Positions 36,667-44,967 of a stretch of 50,746 nt of DNA are shown here, piece after piece; position 1 is the first letter of the stretch; each line of letters starts with the position of its first letter. The stretch lies in assembly GCA_030524805.1 (NCBI GenBank), contig JAUNFY010000015.1, positions 1 to 50,746 on the forward strand. The letters are read 5' to 3'. The stretch comes from Bacteroidales bacterium (GTDB lineage: Bacteria > Bacteroidota > Bacteroidia > Bacteroidales > Muribaculaceae). The notes under the pieces were generated by a model, which was not told the origin of the DNA, searched no databases, and saw nothing but the letters and a program-made list of their open reading frames with translations. The translations under genes and the position numbers were made by a program.

Positions 36667-39630
36667 TCAGCGTTTCTTCGGCTGGCGCATGAAGCGGTAT
36701 TGCAGCGAGAGCATGAAATAGCGGGGGAGCGCGTTGCTGTAGCTCACCATGCGTCCGGAAGCAGTCACCGAATAGTTCACGTTGGAAAGCTGATGCAGCA
36801 TGTCGAAACCATCTATCATCACAGTCCATTGCTTCGCCATCGGTGGAGTCCACGACAGGCGTACATTCCAGATGGCATCCGATGTGTCGAGTTCCTTCAC
36901 TCCGTAGCCTCTCCTCGTGTAGACGTTGAAATCGGTGTTGATGCCAATGTTGAAGGGCAACTTGAAGTTGGCGATGATTCCGTAGGAGAAATGGTTGGCG
37001 TCGATGGTCTGGAAACCGGGTCGCGAGGAAGTGCTGTGGCGGTTGAGGAAATTGCCGTTGAGGCTTATCGATTGCTTCCCTATCTGCCAACTGAAAGTGA
37101 TTTTCTCCGACAGGCTGCGGGTGTCGACATTCGACAACTCGGGCGTCTCGATGTCGGTGCCGATCATGTCGGCATATCTTCCCAGCGAGAAATAGGTGTC
37201 GGATGAGAGCGCGAACTGGTTTTTCGGTCCGAACTGCAGGTTGAAGTTATTGTAGGCCGATACGCTCCGGTTGCCGTCTACGTTATACATCTTGCTGGTC
37301 CTCACGCCTGTCGACGTGTGGTAGGTATAACCTCGCGTCAGGGCGTCCTTCACGTAGTTGCCCTCTATGCGGAAGCGGTTGTTGAGCGGATGGGAGTTCG
37401 CTCCGTTGAAGTCGTAGCGCAGCGAAGGAGAGAAGGAGTATTCCACTTTCAGGTCGTGATTGCCGACATAGATGTTGAGCGGGTTGGAATCATCCGTGAT
37501 TTCAGCCATGTCGAACAGATCAGGCGCCTTGGGAGTCATTTTCAGATCAAAGGTGACAAGATGCTTATAGTGCATGCGTCCGCGGTCGTCGAGCTTGGTG
37601 TCGAGATAGGCACTTACGCGCGCGCTCCAGTTTCCGAGCGAGGGGAGGAAAAAGCTTTTGCGGATTGGATACTTCCGGAAGTCGCGTTCATAGTCGAGGT
37701 GAGAGTGCTTCAGCTCGAAACTTGGCCGGAAGACAAAGTCGATCATATACTTGCGATCCGAGTTGAACCCTGAGTAGTACGACACTTTGGGAGTGATGGT
37801 GTGGGTGTTGGTCATCAACCTCGAGGTGTAGGAGTTTGCGGGGTCGAGGGTAGAGGCCCAGCCGGCGGGAAGCACTCCGAAAATACCCTCATCCTCGAGG
37901 CGGTCGAGCGCATACTGGTATGAATCCTTTATCTCGTTGGTGAACATGTATTCATAGTTGACCGACATGTAAAGATTCCTGAGATTCACATCGTAGGTCA
38001 GGTTGTTCTGTATGCCGAGATATGAGTGCGGCGTGTTGTCGATATATTGCCTGCGTATGTCGGCGGGCATGGGGTCGGTGCCGTAGTTGATGGTGTAGTC
38101 TTTCCATATATCCTCCTTAGTGGTGCGGTAGCGTATGCCGAATTCATTGCTCAGTGCATCGTCGGTTTTGGGGATGAAGTAACGCAGAGAGGGGAAAAAC
38201 TGAATCTCGCTCGTCTTTGTTCGGCCGTCAGATCTGGTCGACGCGCGGTTGAGGATCGATTTGAGGGCCTCGGAGTCGCCCTCGTTGTAGATTGCCTTCA
38301 GCGCATCGTAAGTCATTTCCTTCTGCTCTTCATTGAAAGTGCCCGACAGCGATTCGGCTTCGTTGTCCTTGTCCTGATAGATGGCTTTCACCACGTAGCC
38401 CGGCATCCAGCGCTTGTTGATGCGGAACGAACCGTAATGGTAGGAGCTCAGGCGGAGATTGCTGTTGTAGGAATTTGAGAATGAATTGTCGAAGGTGTAG
38501 CCTGCCGGCAGGAAGTTGGTGGTGGCGGTGGTGGTCCGGTTGTCGGTGTAGTTGCGGGTGAAGGTCACGTCGCCGAGCACCCTGTTTTTCTCCTCCACGT
38601 CCATGTAGTTGTAGTCGAAGGCTGCCATCTGGTATTTGCGCGTGCCCGAAGGCATCATCTCCGGCGTCCAGCTGTCTTTCTGTCCCGGTTTGCGGGTGTC
38701 GTTGAGGTTGTTGAAGTTTGCGACGGCGGTTAGTCGGGTCGTGTTGTTGTACCAGAGGCCGAAGAGCCGTGCCATATATCGGTCGGAAGTGCCGTAGCCC
38801 ACCTGTGCGTTTGCCGTGAGCCCGGTGTTGAATTCCTTCTTGAGCTTCACATCCATCGTGAGATGTTTCTGTCCGTGGGTCTGTTTCTTCCATTTCTCAT
38901 CGGTGGTGTATCCTTTATACACCTCCACGTTCTTCACCGTGTAGGCACCGATGTTTTCAAGCATCAGCTCATTGTTGTTGTCGAAAAACTCCTTTCCGTT
39001 GAGGAGAAGCGATTCCACCTGCTCGCCGTTGACCAATATCTGTCCCCCTTCCTTCAGTTCCACACCCGGCAGCTGGGCTATGAGGGCGTCGAGCATCGAG
39101 CCCTCGGCGAGTTCGAAGGCATCGGCGTTGTAGACCACGGTGTCGCCCCGGTTGTAGAATTTTATCTTGGTGGCCGTCACTGTCAGTTCGTCGAGTTCGC
39201 GCGGAGCCTTGTCGAGATAGACCATAGGCATCTTAACGTAAGATTCCCTTTTGCCGATATTCTCCACCCGGAAGGTGAATGTCTTCGGGGTGTAGCGGTC
39301 GCATCCCACCTGTATGGTATAGGTGGAGTCATTGCGCGGCACCAAAAAACCGAACACCGATCTCGTCACTATCTCTCCATTTATGAATGCCGTTCCCCGG
39401 TTTGTCTTCACGGTGTCGGAAGAGGCATTGCCCTCCTTGTCGAGCATCACGGCCCACCCGTCGAGCAGGTCGGTTTTGCCGAGCGATTCTTTCAGCCTTC
39501 CGCTCATATATATGGAGTCGGCCTCTGTGGCCGCTTCCATATATAAGGTGGAGGCAAGCAGGGCCGTTAAGGCCATAAGGATGCGGAGAGTGAAATTCAT
39601 GCGTAGATTCATCATGCTTGGAATCTTCAT
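36667..39630 (-). CDS. TonB-receptor-like outer membrane beta-barrel protein
   Basis: 987 aa. A signal peptide (LRILMALTALLASTLYMEA) is followed by a carboxypeptidase-regulatory-like beta domain (about 40-130), a plug-like domain (DTVVYNADAFELAEGSMLDA, then LPGVELKEGG and LLLNGKEFFDNNNELMLEN) and a C-terminal barrel ending in FMLSLQYRFMRQPKKR, as in OMP_b-brl_3 proteins. Several in-frame ATGs lie near the start (39630, 39612, 39600); the signal peptide fits any. No TonB box was recognised. It is last in the operon behind the sigma factor and thioredoxin-like genes; its cargo is unknown. Confidence 0.87.
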   Translation of the reverse strand: MKIPSMMNLRMNFTLRILMALTALLASTLYMEAATEADSIYMSGRLKESLGKTDLLDGWAVMLDKEGNASSDTVKTNRGTAFINGEIVTRSVFGFLVPRNDSTYTIQVGCDRYTPKTFTFRVENIGKRESYVKMPMVYLDKAPRELDELTVTATKIKFYNRGDTVVYNADAFELAEGSMLDALIAQLPGVELKEGGQILVNGEQVESLLLNGKEFFDNNNELMLENIGAYTVKNVEVYKGYTTDEKWKKQTHGQKHLTMDVKLKKEFNTGLTANAQVGYGTSDRYMARLFGLWYNNTTRLTAVANFNNLNDTRKPGQKDSWTPEMMPSGTRKYQMAAFDYNYMDVEEKNRVLGDVTFTRNYTDNRTTTATTNFLPAGYTFDNSFSNSYNSNLRLSSYHYGSFRINKRWMPGYVVKAIYQDKDNEAESLSGTFNEEQKEMTYDALKAIYNEGDSEALKSILNRASTRSDGRTKTSEIQFFPSLRYFIPKTDDALSNEFGIRYRTTKEDIWKDYTINYGTDPMPADIRRQYIDNTPHSYLGIQNNLTYDVNLRNLYMSVNYEYMFTNEIKDSYQYALDRLEDEGIFGVLPAGWASTLDPANSYTSRLMTNTHTITPKVSYYSGFNSDRKYMIDFVFRPSFELKHSHLDYERDFRKYPIRKSFFLPSLGNWSARVSAYLDTKLDDRGRMHYKHLVTFDLKMTPKAPDLFDMAEITDDSNPLNIYVGNHDLKVEYSFSPSLRYDFNGANSHPLNNRFRIEGNYVKDALTRGYTYHTSTGVRTSKMYNVDGNRSVSAYNNFNLQFGPKNQFALSSDTYFSLGRYADMIGTDIETPELSNVDTRSLSEKITFSWQIGKQSISLNGNFLNRHSTSSRPGFQTIDANHFSYGIIANFKLPFNIGINTDFNVYTRRGYGVKELDTSDAIWNVRLSWTPPMAKQWTVMIDGFDMLHQLSNVNYSVTASGRMVSYSNALPRYFMLSLQYRFMRQPKKR

Positions 39631-39682
39631 GTAGTGAAGTTGGTTTTGTAAATTAGAGCGGTAGGTTTGTCATATTGGATTG

Positions 39683-41800
39683 TTATTGCTCATCGCTGAG
39701 GTGGCGTTCTATTTCCTTGACGCCGTAGCTGTCGTCGAGGTAGAAATGGGTTTTGAGCAGTTCTCCGTTTTTCCCTATCAGCACTCCGAAGGGGATGCCG
39801 GTGAAGTTGAAATATGCACTGAGGCGGTTCCAGTTGTCGGTGCTGACATAGATGTGTTCCCCTTTGATGCCTTCCTTGTCGAGGAATCTGTTGCATCCCT
39901 CCACATTCGAGTCGTCGGCCACATAGAGCACCTTGAAGGGCTCGCCGGCGAATTTCTCGAGGATATGCTTCTGGTTGATCATACCCGTGCGGCAGGGACC
40001 GCAACCGAGGCCCCAGAAGTCGATGAATATCAGATTGCCGAGATAGGGCTTGATGAGTTCGGCGAGCACATCGGCATTCTTGTCGGCGTTGACCATGCAG
40101 AAGTCGGATTTCGGGGTGGCTTCTGTTTCCGACAATGCCACTTCCTCTGCCAGCGCGGCGTAAGTGTCGTAGAGCGCTTTGTTGAGCGAGGGGTAATCCA
40201 CGAGGCTTGAAAGAATGCTTGTCTGCCGGCCGATCTTCTGCAGCGATTCCCTTGTGGGAGTGAAGAAGACACCTTTGTCGGCCACGAGCGAGTGAACGCG
40301 TGAAAGCTGCGCCGCGAAGCAGTTGCCCACACCGGTCTGCCTCTCGTTGTCTGCATCTATAAGTTTCAGGAGCCGCAACCAATCGAAGTCCTGCATGCCG
40401 GCCAAGGATTTCAGCTCATCGTCAGACATCAACTCATCTATCTTTTTCATGAGGTGAGGATTGAGAGTGCCATCCGCAGCGCCGGTGGAGGCAAAAAACA
40501 GATCGTTGTATTGCCATCTGTTCTGGAGCGTATTGTTGGCGCAGAGCATGATGGGATTGCTGTAGATGATGCGGTTGTGTTGCTTCCGGGGCTCAAACAG
40601 GCGTTTTAGGTCAAGGGTCCGGAATTCATCGACGCTGATGTTGCCGGTGCTGTCTACGTGCATTCTCGGTTGGTTCTTATGCCGGAAATACATCTCGTTG
40701 GTTTCCTCAAGGTCGGCTATCAGTCCGATGGTGTGGGCGGCGAGCATATCCTTGGCGAAAGTGCTTGCCTCGATGTCGCCAAGCAATTCCGGTAGCCTCG
40801 CGATGGTAGTGTCGAGCACCCGGCTCAGTTTCTCGTTGTTGGCATATATGGCATCCTCGATCGAGTCAGCCCGCCCCGCGAAGTAATCTTTGAAAATGTT
40901 GTCGAGACCACATTCCGACTTGATGACGTCCGACAGCGTGTTGACAATGGTGGCATCGTCAATCTCACCCGTGAATCCGAAATATTTCAGGTATCCGTTG
41001 CCCGTGTTGGTGTAATCGGTCAGGGTGGTGGTCACGATGTCGAGGGTGTCGCCGGGCATCAGAAACACCTCTTTTCCCGAGTTGCCCATTATCAGGTATG
41101 AAAATTGGGGATAGTCGGTCTTTACGTCGAAAGCGAAAGTGCCGTCAGGATTTATCTCACCTAAATTGACGTCTTTCCTGCCGGTGATGTTGTTGTCAGT
41201 GCTTATTTTCAGCGTAGAGAAATCGCATAAGGGGGAATAATTGTTGATTTTTCCGCGGATATGCGTGGAGCCCCCGTCCGTAAGGAAAGGAATGTCGGGG
41301 TAGCGGTCCGGGTCAAGTCCGGTCCATCTTTCGGCCGATTTGGTATTGAGGAGGGTCTTGGGGTCGATCATCGCGGGATATTCCGGCTCTTCCTCATCGA
41401 GGTGGATTCCGTAGAAATTATCGGTCGGTTTGTTTTCTTCAGCCTCATAGTCGAGGACCTTTGTTCCCTCGGGAATTTTTTCAAAAATCAATACCCCCTC
41501 ATGCCGGCCCGATTCTTGCATATAGATATGCTTTTCGAATTCAAGGTTCTCGGCGCCGATGGCCCTGTATTTTTTAGTGGTGTCGCCGTCGGCGATGAGA
41601 TAAATCTTTTCCAAAGCGTCGAGCTGCACCCAATAATTTGGCAGATGCTTGAGCGCGATGGTAACTCTTGTGCATGTGTCGCACGTCTCCACATCCATCA
41701 CTTCAAGAAAGGATGGCTGGTAGTCTGTTTTAGGTTTGAAAGCAAGTATGGTCGATATCGATGCCGCCGTCAGGGCAAGCGCGAGAATGGTTCTTTTCAT
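39683..41800 (-). CDS. Large periplasmic TlpA-like thioredoxin-family protein
   Basis: 705 aa with a Sec signal (KRTILALALTAASISTILA). The N-terminal region resembles those of Bacteroidetes thioredoxin-like proteins and contains an extra C40-D-T-C43. The C-terminal TlpA/AhpC-TSA domain has the redox pair C600-G-P-C603; the usual WCGPC tryptophan is replaced (GLGCGPCRTGM). Its cis-Pro segment is FTGIPFGVLIG. Likely role: thiol reduction or folding for the barrel protein encoded 52 bp downstream, by inference from context. It begins 118 bp after the DUF4252-like gene, just past a 23-bp repeat array. Confidence 0.87.
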   Translation of the reverse strand: MKRTILALALTAASISTILAFKPKTDYQPSFLEVMDVETCDTCTRVTIALKHLPNYWVQLDALEKIYLIADGDTTKKYRAIGAENLEFEKHIYMQESGRHEGVLIFEKIPEGTKVLDYEAEENKPTDNFYGIHLDEEEPEYPAMIDPKTLLNTKSAERWTGLDPDRYPDIPFLTDGGSTHIRGKINNYSPLCDFSTLKISTDNNITGRKDVNLGEINPDGTFAFDVKTDYPQFSYLIMGNSGKEVFLMPGDTLDIVTTTLTDYTNTGNGYLKYFGFTGEIDDATIVNTLSDVIKSECGLDNIFKDYFAGRADSIEDAIYANNEKLSRVLDTTIARLPELLGDIEASTFAKDMLAAHTIGLIADLEETNEMYFRHKNQPRMHVDSTGNISVDEFRTLDLKRLFEPRKQHNRIIYSNPIMLCANNTLQNRWQYNDLFFASTGAADGTLNPHLMKKIDELMSDDELKSLAGMQDFDWLRLLKLIDADNERQTGVGNCFAAQLSRVHSLVADKGVFFTPTRESLQKIGRQTSILSSLVDYPSLNKALYDTYAALAEEVALSETEATPKSDFCMVNADKNADVLAELIKPYLGNLIFIDFWGLGCGPCRTGMINQKHILEKFAGEPFKVLYVADDSNVEGCNRFLDKEGIKGEHIYVSTDNWNRLSAYFNFTGIPFGVLIGKNGELLKTHFYLDDSYGVKEIERHLSDEQ

Positions 41801-41841
41801 GTCGTTATTGTCGTTTCTACTGTTTTATTTGCTTGGTTCCG

Positions 41842-41933
41842 TAGTTGTCTGGGAAGTGATTATATAGTTGTATTGTAGATGGTTATATTGTTGTTTTGCA
41901 AGCGGTTATGTAGTTGTCTTAGAAGTGAAAAAG
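41842..41933. repeat. Four degenerate 23-bp tandem repeats
   Basis: Units 41842-41864, 41865-41887, 41888-41910 and 41911-41933 each begin with TAGTTGT (or TTGTTGT) and most end in GGTTATA-like sequence. There are no spacers, so it is not CRISPR. The last unit contains the stop codon of the DUF4252-like gene, and the array fills most of the gap before the TlpA-like gene. Confidence 0.8.
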
Positions 41934-42422
41934 GCTGCTTACGTCGTCGCGGGTGAAGTTACCCACGATATATACCGCCGTATGCTGGCTGCCGTAATAT
42001 GCCCATTGTATCATCAGTATCCTGCGTATTTCCTCCTCGTCGCCCTCGGGAGAGTCGGCTTTCTTTTTAGAATCCACGCATATTTTCACCCCTTTGTCGC
42101 CGTCGCGGTTGTAGCCCACGAGCTTGAAGCCCGGCTCGTCGGAGAGTTTGTTGACGATATGGCTGAAAGCGGAGTTCATTCCCTGGCTCTGGGTTTTCAG
42201 TATTTCGATATGTTTGAGTTTGTCGAGAGGGATGTCGGCAAACTCCATTAGATCTTTCTGCTTCATCGACTTCAGCATCCATGGCGAGATGTAGGTGTAG
42301 TCCACCTCGCGGAGCCTGCTTCCATCGCGCAGCTTGAGTTCGGAGTCGGAACTGTTCTGGGCCATGATTGCGGTGCTTCCGCACATCAACAGCAGCATTA
42401 TATACGCTATTATCCTTTTCAT
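41919..42422 (-). CDS. DUF4252-like exported protein
   Basis: 167 aa with a signal peptide (AYIMLLLMCGSTAIMA). The body has YISPWMLKSM, a LDKLKHIEIL segment and a C-terminal VYIVGNFTRDDVSSL, a pattern seen in DUF4252 (possibly DUF6108) proteins that accompany ECF sigma factors in Bacteroidales. Function unknown; it may be a periplasmic sensor or partner of the anti-sigma factor. Gene start lies 12 bp after the preceding gene. The C-terminus is encoded within the 23-bp repeat array, so its last residues may vary between strains. Confidence 0.7.
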   Translation of the reverse strand: MKRIIAYIMLLLMCGSTAIMAQNSSDSELKLRDGSRLREVDYTYISPWMLKSMKQKDLMEFADIPLDKLKHIEILKTQSQGMNSAFSHIVNKLSDEPGFKLVGYNRDGDKGVKICVDSKKKADSPEGDEEEIRRILMIQWAYYGSQHTAVYIVGNFTRDDVSSLFHF

Positions 42423-42434
42423 ATTCGTGAATCG

Positions 42435-43208
42435 CTAATTGGTTTCGAAATTCAGGTTGATATTGAGTCGTTTCATCTCGTGGAGAGTGGTGATGAGGTT
42501 GGTTTCCAGTGTGTTCGCCGCCTTACCTGCTTCGCCGGTGCTGACAGACTCATTTTCGGAAAAAATCTTTTTGGGGATGATCTCCGCTTCTGCCAGACTG
42601 ATGTCTTCAAAAGTAGTGCCGAAGAGATTTGAAAGACTGAAGTCGATTCCGGCAATGGCTGCGGCTATTTCTTTCTCAGCCGGGGTTGCTTCGGCGAGAT
42701 ATTCGTCATTTCCGTTGCTGCCTGAGTCTTTTGCCGGCATCGCGAGCGTGGTGCTCCGTTGCGGCTTCTTCGCGGCAGAGGCCTTTGCGATGGATTCGGC
42801 TTCCGGCGTTTCGGCCGTCGCTATTTCCGGAGCAGGTGCCGGTTGTGCCGTTTCGGTCCGCACTGCCATCAGCGATGTGTCAGGCACAGAGGTTTCGGTC
42901 ACGGATATATTTTCCCGCAACAGGAATGCCGCGGCTGAAACGAGCAACGCAAGGGATGCGGCCGACGAGATGACTGCCACTTTGATGCGGCGGTTTCTCG
43001 CGGCGCGTTCTTCGAGTGCAAGCCGATGAATGTGCGCCTCCAGTATCTCCTCGATACCGGTGTCGGTCTGTCCGATATCTGTGTCCTCTTCCGCGAAGCC
43101 GATCAACCTGTCGGTCAGGTCCCGGTCTTCTTCTGCAGAGAGAAGATTGTCGGTCCAGTCTTTCAGCATGTTGTCGAGGTCGCTGTAGTCAGAATCCTTT
43201 TCCATCAT
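42435..43208 (-). CDS. Probable anti-sigma factor, single-pass membrane protein
   Basis: 257 aa, no close family recognised. An acidic cytoplasmic N-terminal part (1-70), one membrane helix (about 75-97, KVAVISSAASLALLVSAAAF) and a low-complexity Ala/Glu/Thr-rich periplasmic part fit an anti-sigma factor. The start overlaps the sigma factor stop by 4 nt (ATGA), which ties translation of the two, the usual arrangement for such pairs. There is no zinc HxxxCxxC motif, so it is not a ZAS-type anti-sigma. Confidence 0.72.
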   Translation of the reverse strand: MMEKDSDYSDLDNMLKDWTDNLLSAEEDRDLTDRLIGFAEEDTDIGQTDTGIEEILEAHIHRLALEERAARNRRIKVAVISSAASLALLVSAAAFLLRENISVTETSVPDTSLMAVRTETAQPAPAPEIATAETPEAESIAKASAAKKPQRSTTLAMPAKDSGSNGNDEYLAEATPAEKEIAAAIAGIDFSLSNLFGTTFEDISLAEAEIIPKKIFSENESVSTGEAGKAANTLETNLITTLHEMKRLNINLNFETN

Positions 43209-43699
43209 AATCCATTGTGTTTGTCGATATATTCTTTGAGTCGTTGTCGCGCGCGGTGCAGAAGCACCCTCACATTTGAATGCGATAGCCCGGTTGCGGC
43301 CGCGATTTCCTCTCCGGTCATTTCCTTTATCACCCTCATCACCACTATCTTCCGCTCGTTGTCGGGCAGCTGCATGATGGCTTTCTTCAGAAGAGCGGCT
43401 CTCTCCGATCTTTCGAGGGCGGCGTCGGGTGGTTCTTCCTCCGAGGCTGCGGCAGGCGGACCGGAGGGGTCGCCGGCCTGACGGCGGAGCATCTCGAGAG
43501 CTTTGTTGGCTACGGTCCGGAGGCAGTAGGCGCGGATGTTTTCAACCTCGTGCAGCGATTTTCTGGTTTTCCAGAGTGCGGTTACGGCATCCTGCAGGCA
43601 GTCGAGGGCATCGTCGCGGTTGCGGAGCAGGCGCAAGGCCTCCGCCAGCATCATCTGATGATGCGGCATCACCGTTTGCTTGAATTCCTCTTCCGTCAT
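43205..43699 (-). CDS. ECF sigma-70 factor
   Basis: 164 aa RNA polymerase sigma factor with regions 2 (EALRLLRNRDDALDCLQDAV, then NIRAYCLRTVANKALEMLRR) and 4 (LPDNERKIVVMRVIKEMTGE and the helix-turn-helix ATGLSHSNVRVLLHRARQRL). It leads a five-gene operon. The linker between regions 2 and 4 is Pro/Glu/Ala-rich. No consensus housekeeping promoter is clear upstream, which is compatible with autoregulation from its own promoter type. Confidence 0.93.
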   Translation of the reverse strand: MTEEEFKQTVMPHHQMMLAEALRLLRNRDDALDCLQDAVTALWKTRKSLHEVENIRAYCLRTVANKALEMLRRQAGDPSGPPAAASEEEPPDAALERSERAALLKKAIMQLPDNERKIVVMRVIKEMTGEEIAAATGLSHSNVRVLLHRARQRLKEYIDKHNGL

Positions 43700-43815
43700 G
43701 CCCGGGTAGTGATTAGGATATGGTTTTAAAGATTAGTTATTTTATAGACAAGATGCACATTTCGCCGCAATGTTACAAAAAATCCTAAATTTTTCTTGAA
43801 ACATCGAAAGAATCC
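43700..43815. other. Gap upstream of the sigma factor
   Basis: 116 bp, AT-rich; it should contain the promoter of the sigma operon. A weak TAACATTG on the minus strand is the closest -7-like match but has no TTG at the right distance. No repeats seen. Confidence 0.5.
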
Positions 43816-44784
43816 TCAATTTCTCCCTGCGATTCCCAAAGCCAAACCATTCATGTCAAGACATTGGCTGCGGCCGGGATGTTCGGTTTTCGGCAGCGAC
43901 AGATATTCAGTGGGGGAGATCATCAGAAGCCTCCCCTCGCAACATAGGTCGAAGTCATGTCGGGCCGGTTTTTCCTTTTCTTCCAAAGGCCTGTCGTGGA
44001 CTAAGATTATTCTGCCCCCGGCCTTCTCCACTTCCTTTCTTATCTCCTTTTCCCTTTTTGATATGAAAGCCGATACAATCACTCCTCCCTCAGCCGCAAG
44101 AAAGAGGCATTTTTCAAGTTTTTCGAGAAAGGTCGCATCATCGTCGGCACGGTGGATCACGAGAGCATACTTGAATGGATTTCTCAGGAGAAAAAGATTT
44201 CCGTATGCCTGTATCTCCCTTTTGCCGATCAGGATGTTCCTCCTTTTCCGGAAAAAGTCGGGCCTTTCCTTTCTGACTGCGAGCCTGTAGGGGTTTAGCC
44301 TGATATATCGGTACACGTCGTCGAGGCTTCTGTGCGAGAATATGATTTTGTCGTTGAAGCCGGGGGTGAACACTTCTGAATCCTTGCTTTGCGGCGCGAT
44401 GCGATGCCATTCCAAAGTGATGTATGATTTCAAAAGGCCAATCAGCTTACCCAAGGGCCTGTCGAGCCGTTGCTTTTCGTTGATGAGGAAATGGACATGA
44501 TCGGGCATCACGATATATTGGTATAATGCCACTCTCGGTTCAATCCGGGGTATGTCGCGGATATATCTTGCAATCAGGATTCCAAGAGCATTCTTTTCGA
44601 TGTTTATCGATTCGGGGTCTTCAAGATTGATTCTTTTGGGAAGGTTTCCGAAGAGGGGAGCATGAGGTGCTTTTGTCAAAGTAATGTGATATTTGCATTC
44701 GGAGCGGTAGTCATGATTCTTTTTGCGGCGGTGTTGATGATGGGTGAAATCTTCTTTGCTCCAGGGGGAGTCGGCTTCTTTCAT
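43816..44784 (-). CDS. REP-associated tyrosine transposase-like protein (Y1/HUH) with C-terminal Rossmann-like domain
   Basis: 322 aa. The N-terminal half (about 28-170) is a Y1_Tnp/IS200-like HUH nuclease: His pair H96-V-H98 in MPDHVHFLI and the catalytic Tyr near 158-160 in VYRYIRLNPYR. IS200-type enzymes are about 150 aa and typical RAYTs about 165-220 aa; here a further 120 residues (about 205-322) include GGVIVSAFISKREKEIRKEV, AGGRIILVHD and HDFDLCCEGRLLMISP, which resembles the DprA/LOG Rossmann family. No terminal repeats of an IS were found, which favours a domesticated RAYT. It faces the palindrome at 44816-44960. Confidence 0.8.
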   Translation of the reverse strand: MKEADSPWSKEDFTHHQHRRKKNHDYRSECKYHITLTKAPHAPLFGNLPKRINLEDPESINIEKNALGILIARYIRDIPRIEPRVALYQYIVMPDHVHFLINEKQRLDRPLGKLIGLLKSYITLEWHRIAPQSKDSEVFTPGFNDKIIFSHRSLDDVYRYIRLNPYRLAVRKERPDFFRKRRNILIGKREIQAYGNLFLLRNPFKYALVIHRADDDATFLEKLEKCLFLAAEGGVIVSAFISKREKEIRKEVEKAGGRIILVHDRPLEEKEKPARHDFDLCCEGRLLMISPTEYLSLPKTEHPGRSQCLDMNGLALGIAGRN

Positions 44785-44815
44785 GGCTTTTTTATTTTGG
44801 GCTTTTGATTTTTTT

Positions 44816-44960
44816 CAGGCCTTACGGCCCTCACACTCTTCCAAAGCAGCCTTTTGAAAGCAGCTTTTTGAAGGCAGCCTTATGGAGGCTGCTTCTTCTT
44901 TAAGCAGCAGTCTCTTTTAAGTGGGGCTGCTTTGGGAGGGTGTGAGGGCCGTAAGGCCTG
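44816..44960. mobile_element. Long palindromic element beside the RAYT gene
   Basis: Arms 44816-44851 and 44925-44960, 36 bp each, pair at 34 positions; the two differences are T opposite G, so a plus-strand RNA would pair fully. The stem extends a few more pairs outward. The 73-nt interior holds the smaller hairpin GCAGCC/GGCTGC and repeated AAGCAGC/GCTGCTT motifs. It lies between the A2M-like stop and the transposase start and has no U tract in either direction. It may be a REP-doublet or MITE mobilised by the neighbouring transposase. Confidence 0.75.
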
Positions 44961-44967
44961 AAGAGGG

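Noticed and set aside
41842-41933. CRISPR array
   Set aside because: Units are contiguous with no spacers and degenerate, and no cas gene is present.
44785-44815. Terminal inverted repeat marking the transposase as a full IS
   Set aside because: No matching end was found on the other side of the gene (43700-43815), so the palindrome is not a pair of IS ends.
44816-44960. Intrinsic terminator for the A2M-like gene
   Set aside because: The stem is far longer than normal and neither strand has a U tract after it; on the minus strand it is followed by A residues.
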